DNA of 9,133 bases, from contig NZ_JALNWM010000135.1 in the NCBI RefSeq assembly GCF_023230885.1, forward strand, positions 1 to 9,133, read 5' to 3'. Below are positions 4,368 through 9,133 of this stretch, one piece after another. The notes beneath the pieces were generated by a model. The model ran no database searches. It was not told where the DNA came from and saw nothing but the letters and a program-made list of their open reading frames with translations. The translations under genes were made by a program, and so were the position numbers. This DNA comes from Desulfocurvus sp. GTDB taxonomy: Bacteria; Desulfobacterota; Desulfovibrionia; Desulfovibrionales; Desulfovibrionaceae. The first letter of the stretch is position 1. Each line of letters opens with the position of its first letter.

Positions 4368-6701
4368 TCAGCCCGGGAGCTGGGAGCCCAGGGGCGCGCG
4401 CCGGTCGCGGACCACGGAGTTGCCCGCCAGGCTCTTGGCGAACTTCTTGATCTCCGCCGCGCGGTGGGACAGCTCCTCCTGGGACACGGGGAACTCGAAG
4501 GTCGCGTCGAGGATGCCCATGGACGCCGAGACCAGGGGGAAGCGCGCGGGCTGTCCGTCGCGGCCCTTGGCCTCGATGTAGCCCCGGCGGCGGTCCTGTT
4601 CTTCGTAGAACTCGGGAATGCGCTCCTCCAGCTGGGTGGCGATGTCGTCGCATACGGCACGGATGGTTTCCGGCCCGCCGATGACCAGGAAGTCGTCGCC
4701 GCCGATGTGGCCGATGAAGTCCGCGGGCGTCCCGTGGGCGGCCACGGCGGCGCGGATGACCTGGGCCGTGGCCATGATGACCCGGTCGCCGCTCTTGAAG
4801 CCGTACACGTCGTTGTATGCCTTGAAGTTGTCCAGGTCGAGGTACATGATCGCCGAGGGCGTCTTCTGGCGGTTGCGCTTTTCCAGCTCCTGCTCGATGG
4901 TCACGTTGCCGGGCAGGCCCGTGAGCGGGTTGGAGCCCTTGGCCAGCTCGATCTGCACGCGCATCAGCGTGTCGAGCATCTTCTGCACCGAGACCGTGCC
5001 CAGCAGGCGCCGCCGTTCCACCACCACGATGTCGTCGTAGATCTTGTCGTTGGCGCGCTGCATGGCCGCCCCGGCCACCTCCTCGATGGCCTGGTCGGCG
5101 TCCACCACCAGCGGCGCGGTGTCCATGAGCGCGTCCACGGGCCGGTTGTAGTAGAGCGACACCCCGTACTTGGTGCCCAGGCGCCGGTCGAGGTTGTAGT
5201 TCATGAGCAGGCCGACGGGCCGGTCGCCGCGCACGACCACGATGCTGCTCATGGGCGGCTTGCCCTCCAGGGCGGCCTTGACCTCGCTGATGGGCGTGCC
5301 CGCCGCGATGGCGACGGTGGGCTGGGCGATTTCGCGCGACTTCAGGCGGCAGTTCAGTTCGCCGCTTTCGATGCCGCGCACGTCGATCTTGCTTGGCACC
5401 TCCACCCGGGGCCGCTCCAGGGTTTCGGCGGGCCGGGCGAAGAGGTGCCCCTGCCCGGCGTAGACGCCCATGCTCACCAGGGAGCTGAATTCCGTCTGCG
5501 TTTCCACGCCTTCGGCCAGCAGCTTGCCGCCGACCTTCTGGGCCAGCAGCACCAGGGTCTCGATCATGGTCCGCTTGATGGGGTTGGACTCGATGCCCCG
5601 GATGAGCGAGCCGTCGGCCTTGATATAGTCGGGGCGCACCTGGGAGAGGAAGTGCAGGTTGGTCGTGCCCGCGCCCACGTCGTCCACGGCGATGAGCAGC
5701 CCGGCGGCGCGGCACAGTTCCAGCTTGCGCTGCAGGGCGTCCTGGTCGGCCACCAGGTTGCGTTCGGAGAATTCGAGCACCACGTCCGAGGGCGCCACCC
5801 CGGCCTTTCCGGCCAGGTCGCGCACCTCGGCGAACAGCGCTTCGGCGTCGTGCAGCGACTGGGTGTGCACGTTGAGGAACAGCCGACCCTGGAAGCCCGG
5901 GGGCACGGCCCCCAGGGCCCGGGCCAGGCACAGCCGCTCCAGGGCCAGGCTTTCGCCCGCCTCGGCGGCGAAGCCGAACAGCGTGCGGGCGTCGGCCATG
6001 AGGCCCTGCCCGCCGCCCCGGGTCAGGGCCTCCCAGCCCAGCACCCCGCCGCAGGAGAAGTCCACCACCGGCTGGAACAGCGTGCGCACGTCGCCCCGGG
6101 CCAGCATGTCCATGAACTCGCGGTGCATGGCGAAGCGTTCGGAGTCGGGCTTGCTCTCGGCCACGCGGCGCGCCTGGAGCAGCGCCCGGAAGAGGGTCTT
6201 GTCCAGGTCCTCGCCGGGGCGCGGCTCCAGCAGGGCCAGGCCGATGCGCAGGCCGGGCGGGTGCTCCAGGTAGCGCGCGCTCTGGGCGGTCAGGGCCTCC
6301 TGCACGCGGAAGCGGAACCCCGCGTAGGCGTCGAACAGGTCGCAGCGCCCGGCCGGGTCGGTGCCAAAGAAGATGGCATAGCCGCCGATGCCGGTCTTCT
6401 CCACCCCCGTGACCCGGCAGTGGGGGAAGAACTGGGCGAAACTGTCCAGGGCCTTGTCCAGCAGCGCCCCGAGCAGGGCCAGGCCCAGGTCCTCGCCGAA
6501 CCCGGCGGCCAGGGCCTCGAAGTCCACGCAGTCCAGGGTCACCAGCCCCACGGTGCCCTCGCGCATGTCGCGCGCAAGGGCCCGGAAGTTTTCCATTGAC
6601 ACGAACCCGCAGGCCGACGGCGCGCGCCGTGCGCGCAGCTCCGGGTTTACGTGCAGCATTCCCGACATGATCAGCGAAGCGCTCCGGTCCAAAGGCTTCA
6701 T
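4368..6701 (-). CDS. Cyclic di-GMP signalling protein: degenerate GGDEF, EAL, two CBS, GGDDF
   Basis: This is a soluble 777-aa protein. The start at 6701 has AGGGGG 6 bases upstream. Residues 50-115 look like a ruined GGDEF domain: VGLVTLDCVDFEALAAGFGE resembles its N-terminal half, but the active-site loop reads GIGGYAIFF. Residues 195-430 are an EAL phosphodiesterase domain with every catalytic position kept: E224-A225-L226, N277, E310, E313, D340-D341, K361, E398 and Q417. Residues about 460-580 form a CBS pair, likely a nucleotide-sensing module. Residues 590-765 are a GGDEF domain with NPLTGLP (591-597), LDLDNFK (621-627) and signature GGDDF (667-671), with aspartate in place of the usual glutamate. 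The RxxD inhibitory site is absent (TPAD at that place). The likely role is c-di-GMP hydrolysis controlled by CBS ligands and by the C-terminal domain. Weak or absent cyclase activity is inferred. No membrane segment or phosphoreceiver is present. Confidence 0.93.
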   Translation of the reverse strand: MKPLDRSASLIMSGMLHVNPELRARRAPSACGFVSMENFRALARDMREGTVGLVTLDCVDFEALAAGFGEDLGLALLGALLDKALDSFAQFFPHCRVTGVEKTGIGGYAIFFGTDPAGRCDLFDAYAGFRFRVQEALTAQSARYLEHPPGLRIGLALLEPRPGEDLDKTLFRALLQARRVAESKPDSERFAMHREFMDMLARGDVRTLFQPVVDFSCGGVLGWEALTRGGGQGLMADARTLFGFAAEAGESLALERLCLARALGAVPPGFQGRLFLNVHTQSLHDAEALFAEVRDLAGKAGVAPSDVVLEFSERNLVADQDALQRKLELCRAAGLLIAVDDVGAGTTNLHFLSQVRPDYIKADGSLIRGIESNPIKRTMIETLVLLAQKVGGKLLAEGVETQTEFSSLVSMGVYAGQGHLFARPAETLERPRVEVPSKIDVRGIESGELNCRLKSREIAQPTVAIAAGTPISEVKAALEGKPPMSSIVVVRGDRPVGLLMNYNLDRRLGTKYGVSLYYNRPVDALMDTAPLVVDADQAIEEVAGAAMQRANDKIYDDIVVVERRRLLGTVSVQKMLDTLMRVQIELAKGSNPLTGLPGNVTIEQELEKRNRQKTPSAIMYLDLDNFKAYNDVYGFKSGDRVIMATAQVIRAAVAAHGTPADFIGHIGGDDFLVIGGPETIRAVCDDIATQLEERIPEFYEEQDRRRGYIEAKGRDGQPARFPLVSASMGILDATFEFPVSQEELSHRAAEIKKFAKSLAGNSVVRDRRAPLGSQLPG

Positions 6702-6749
6702 GTCCGTCCCCCTGGCGGCGCCGTGCGCGCGGCCTGTGGGCGGGAATAG

Positions 6750-6768
6750 CAAAGACGCAACGCCTTTG
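6750..6768. promoter_or_regulatory. Dyad upstream of the c-di-GMP gene
   Basis: CAAAGACGCAACGCCTTTG is an imperfect palindrome (CAAAG and CG on each arm, one mismatch per arm) centred about 58 bases before the start codon of the gene at 4368-6701. This is a plausible repressor or activator site. No clear -35/-10 pair could be assigned between it and the tRNA terminator. Confidence 0.25.
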
Positions 6769-6830
6769 TCGTTACGGGGCGGGTGACATTTTCGTGACGC
6801 ATGGGGAAAACATGGGGCCGGGGGGCAACG

Positions 6831-6857
6831 AAAAAGCCCCGGGCCTGGGCCCGGGGC
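6831..6857 (-). terminator. Rho-independent terminator of tRNA-Thr
   Basis: On the minus strand a perfect 10-bp stem (GCCCCGGGCC/GGCCCGGGGC, 6857-6848 with 6845-6836) is followed directly by five T (6835-6831). It lies 8 bases beyond the CCA end of the tRNA, so it ends that transcript and insulates the c-di-GMP gene from it. The nominal 2-base loop means the top pairs open in practice. Confidence 0.88.
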
Positions 6858-6865
6858 ATGGCGGC

Positions 6866-6941
<76 letters not shown>

Positions 6942-6970
6942 GTTGGCTGGCCCCTCGCGGGGCACCCGGC

Positions 6971-7000
6971 TTCTTACTCTCGCGGCCCGGCGCCGGTCAA
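6971..7000 (-). promoter_or_regulatory. Promoter of tRNA-Thr
   Basis: On the minus strand TTGACC (7000-6995) is a near-consensus -35, with an 18-base spacer and TAAGAA (6976-6971) as a weak -10. The mature tRNA begins 29 bases after it. The short leader can form GCCCC-GCGA-GGGGC, which would be removed in processing. Confidence 0.55.
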
Positions 7001-7001
7001 G

Positions 7002-7035
7002 AAAAAAGCGGGGCGCGGCCTGCGCGCAGGCCGCG
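7002..7035 (-). terminator. Probable terminator of the GNAT-deacetylase gene
   Basis: A perfect 22-base palindrome (7014-7035, CGCGGCCTGCG and its complement) lies 22 bases after the stop codon at 7058. On the minus strand it is followed, after six bases, by six T (7007-7002). The gap between stem and T run makes it less than ideal, but it is the only termination signal before the tRNA promoter, which begins immediately afterwards. Confidence 0.6.
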
Positions 7036-7057
7036 TCGGCCGTGCGGGCCGCCCGCC

Positions 7058-8860
7058 TCAGGCTCCGGGCGCGGGGGAGCCCCGGCGGCCGTTCCGGGTG
7101 CCCGGGGCGTCGCCCCCGCCCGGGGCCAGCCCGTGGGCCCCGGCCCGCAGGCCCAGGAAGAACCGCCGCGCGTTCTGGCCCAGGGTGCGGATGCGGTAGC
7201 CGCCCTCCTGGACCACCAGCACGGGCAGCCCCAGGGCGCCGATGGCCCGGCCGTTGGCCTCGAAGTCTCCGGGGGTCAGGGCCCAGGTGCCCGTGGGGTC
7301 GCCCTTGGCCGTGTCCAGCCCCAGGCTGACCACCAGCACCCCCGGGGCGAAGCGCTGGATGCGCTCCAGGGCCCGGTCCAGGGCCCGGGCGAAGAGCGCG
7401 CCGTCGGCCTCCTCGGGCAGGGGCAGGTTCAGGTTGCAGCCCCGGCCCCGGCCCTCGCCGCGCTCCCCGGCGAAGCCGCTGAAATAGGGGTAGGCGAAGG
7501 ACGGGTGCCCGTGGATGGATACGGTGAGCACGTCGTCGCGGGCGTAGAAGATGTCCTGGGTGCCGTTGCCGTGGTGGAAGTCGATGTCCAGCACGGCGAC
7601 GCGCCCGTGGGCCGCCAGGTGGTGGGCGGCCACGGCGGCGGAGTTGAAGTAGCAAAAGCCGCCGAAGGCCCGGCGTTCGGCGTGGTGCCCCGGCGGGCGG
7701 ACCAGGGCGTAGGCCAGGCGCTGGCCGTCGAGCAGGGCGTCGGCGGCGGTGAGGGCGCAGTCCACGGCGCCCCGGGCCGCGCGGTAGGCGTTGGCGTTCA
7801 GCGGGGTGAAGGTGTCGATGCAGTAGTAGCCAGCGCGCACGGGCAGCTCCCGGGGCGGGCGGGCCTGGTTGCGGATGGGAAAGACGTAAGGGTAGATGGA
7901 CTTGCCCGGGGGCAGCTTGGCCGTGGCGGCCTTGAAATAGCGGACCATGCCCGCGTCGTGCACGGCCAGGATGGCGCGCTCGGGGTGGCGCCGCGCCGCC
8001 GTGGGCAGAAAGAGCCCCGTGGGCTCCAGGGCGTCCAGCAGCGAGCGCACCCGCGCCGGGGATTCCACATAGCCCCGCTCATGGACGTGGTGGATGTCGT
8101 GGTCGCGGTTGACCGTGAGCAGGATGCACGGCGAGGCGCCGGGCGCGGGCCCGGCGGCCTCGGCTCCGGCCCGGGCGTGGCGCGGCGGGCGCAGGCGCAC
8201 GGGGTCGTCGCCGAAGGAGGCCACCACCGCGTCCACATAGCCCGGGGGGCAGCGGTCGGCGTACTTGCGTTCGAGGATGGCGCGCACGATTTCGCGCGTG
8301 GGGCCCAGGGGCGGCGCGGCCAGCCGCCCCAGGCCGTCGAACACCAGCACCGGGGGGCTGTCGTCCGTGGGGGTCAGGGGCGTTTCGTAGGCCGTGTTCA
8401 CGATGGGCCGGGCGCCGAAGCCCTCGTAGAAGCGCAGCCGGGCCGCATTCTGGCGCAGCAGCGGGGCGTCGCGGCAGATGGCCGGGTCGTCGCTTGGGCA
8501 TTCGAAGAAGATGCCCCGGTCGCCCAGCAGGGCCGCCTCCTCGCGCACCCGGCCGTAGAGCGACCCGCCGATGCCCCGGCTGGTGCGCCCCGGCACGGCG
8601 CCGATATAGTCCAGGTAGCAGAAGGACAGGTCCGGAGCGTGCAGCAGCAGGGCGAACCCGCGCACGTCGTATTTCTGCTCGGCCACGAACAGGATGGTCT
8701 TGAAGCGGTAGCCCAGGGGGTCGCGCAGCTTGGCCGGGATGTCCTGGTACTCCCCGGGCGGGGCGTCGCGGAACTGGGCCCGCAGAATCTCCTGCACCCG
8801 GGCCACGGCCTGGCGGTCGCGGGGCAGGGTGTCGTCGAAGATGCGCCGGATGCGGAACAT
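7058..8860 (-). CDS. Fusion of GNAT acetyltransferase and acetylpolyamine amidohydrolase/HDAC-like deacetylase
   Basis: A 600-aa protein, much longer than a lone deacetylase (about 340-370 aa). The start has AGGAGGAG two bases upstream. Residues 1-160 form a GNAT-like domain: strand KTILFVAE (54-61), GFALLLHA, the acetyl-CoA loop RTSRGIGGSLYGR (92-104) and NAARLRFYEGFGARP near 138-152. Residues about 245-575 are a class II-like zinc deacetylase with all key residues: tandem H392-H393 in PPGHHAERR, zinc ligands D427 and H429 in DIDFHHGNGT, D516 in SLGLDTAKGDP, and Y555 in QEGGY. The segments VFPIRN, GYYCIDTFTPLN and YPYFSGFAGERG fit the acetylpolyamine amidohydrolase branch. By family knowledge the C-terminal part removes acetyl groups from polyamines or lysines. 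The N-terminal part would add them, though its substrate is unknown. It is downstream of an MCP gene (108-base gap) and may share its transcript. Confidence 0.92.
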   Translation of the reverse strand: MFRIRRIFDDTLPRDRQAVARVQEILRAQFRDAPPGEYQDIPAKLRDPLGYRFKTILFVAEQKYDVRGFALLLHAPDLSFCYLDYIGAVPGRTSRGIGGSLYGRVREEAALLGDRGIFFECPSDDPAICRDAPLLRQNAARLRFYEGFGARPIVNTAYETPLTPTDDSPPVLVFDGLGRLAAPPLGPTREIVRAILERKYADRCPPGYVDAVVASFGDDPVRLRPPRHARAGAEAAGPAPGASPCILLTVNRDHDIHHVHERGYVESPARVRSLLDALEPTGLFLPTAARRHPERAILAVHDAGMVRYFKAATAKLPPGKSIYPYVFPIRNQARPPRELPVRAGYYCIDTFTPLNANAYRAARGAVDCALTAADALLDGQRLAYALVRPPGHHAERRAFGGFCYFNSAAVAAHHLAAHGRVAVLDIDFHHGNGTQDIFYARDDVLTVSIHGHPSFAYPYFSGFAGERGEGRGRGCNLNLPLPEEADGALFARALDRALERIQRFAPGVLVVSLGLDTAKGDPTGTWALTPGDFEANGRAIGALGLPVLVVQEGGYRIRTLGQNARRFFLGLRAGAHGLAPGGGDAPGTRNGRRGSPAPGA

Positions 8861-8968
8861 GGCTCCTCCTGGCGGGCGGGGCCCGGCCCTGGGCCTTTCT
8901 ACCCCCGCGCGGGGAAGGGGGCAATCCCCGGGCCGGGAGGCCGGGGCCTGCGGCCGTTGTCCGGCGGC

Positions 8969-9133
8969 CTATCCCCGCGTGGCGTTCAATTCGCCGATGA
9001 GTCCTCTGAGATCCTCGGACAGGCGGGCCACATGGAGTATGGTCTGGGCGGAGCGGGCCATGCCTTCAGAGGTCCGCGCGGCGATCTCGGCCACCTCCTC
9101 CACGGAGCGGTTGATCTCCTCGCTGGCGGCGGA
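8969..9133 (-). CDS. Methyl-accepting chemotaxis protein, C-terminal end (runs off right edge)
   Basis: The last 54 codons and stop (TAG, 8971-8969) of a chemoreceptor gene are in the window. The peptide begins SAASEEINRSVEEVAEIAAR, a typical segment of the MCP signalling coiled coil on its C-terminal (descending) side, and continues with heptad-patterned residues to SEDLRGLIGELNATRG. The receptor would sense a ligand and control CheA through CheW. The signalling tip, HAMP and sensor parts lie outside, so ligand and topology are unknown. No CheR-binding pentapeptide is present at the C-terminus, so CheR/CheB would act without the docking tail found in some receptors. A GC hairpin (8926-8946) without T run follows the stop, so reading into the downstream fusion gene is possible. 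Confidence 0.85.
   Translation of the reverse strand, partial: SAASEEINRSVEEVAEIAARTSEGMARSAQTILHVARLSEDLRGLIGELNATRG

Noticed and set aside
3834..6599. A 921-codon open frame on the plus strand
   Set aside because: It lies entirely opposite the YhcH-family and c-di-GMP genes, whose domains are clear. High GC at third positions removes stop codons from this antisense frame. Its product is low in recognisable motifs and rich in His, Val, Gly and Ala as expected of a shadow.
8903..8946. GC-rich stems after the MCP gene as a terminator
   Set aside because: CCCCGG/CCGGGG (8926-8931, 8941-8946) and the CCCCGCGCGGGG palindrome have no T run, so termination cannot be claimed.

Overview
This is GC-rich bacterial chromosome sequence. 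The gene set (PerR-type Fur regulator, chemotaxis receptor, a c-di-GMP protein with several domains, scattered GC-rich intergenic hairpins) and the tRNA sequence fit a sulfate-reducing deltaproteobacterium, most likely of the Desulfovibrio group. That placement is an inference from overall character, not from a marker gene. Because GC at third codon positions is very high, long open frames appear opposite the real genes (one is 921 codons long). These were left out.

Layout. Positions 1-118 (minus) hold the first 39 codons of a gene that runs off the left edge. It encodes a proline-rich N-terminus and has a good ribosome binding site and a promoter with a perfect -35 box. Positions 119-518 are noncoding and carry that promoter, an AT-rich block, a cluster of three GC hairpins and a long perfect stem-loop. 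Then come a small helical protein of unknown function (519-872, minus), a divergent small protein of unknown function (1133-1546, plus) with a textbook terminator, and a PerR-like regulator (1695-2126, minus) with a candidate operator at its own promoter. A glycosyltransferase-like gene follows (2492-3508, plus), then an intergenic stretch with a 31/32-bp direct repeat. Next is a YhcH/YjgK/YiaL-family gene (3798-4253, minus) downstream of a large c-di-GMP gene (4368-6701, minus). A tRNA-Thr(GGU) gene with its own promoter and terminator (6866-6941, minus) separates these from a GNAT-deacetylase fusion gene (7058-8860, minus). The window ends inside the 3' end of a methyl-accepting chemotaxis protein (8969 to the edge, minus).

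No single pathway unites the genes. The chemoreceptor and the c-di-GMP protein belong to motility and surface-lifestyle signalling. PerR fits peroxide defence in an anaerobe. The GNAT-deacetylase fusion would both add and remove acetyl groups on small amines or proteins. No CRISPR array, insertion sequence, integrase or phage gene is visible. The points most worth a second look are the proline-rich gene with a 14-base C tract near its start, the acetyltransferase-deacetylase fusion, the c-di-GMP protein with one ruined and one altered GGDEF domain, the mispaired acceptor stem in tRNA-Thr, and the unusual intergenic repeats.
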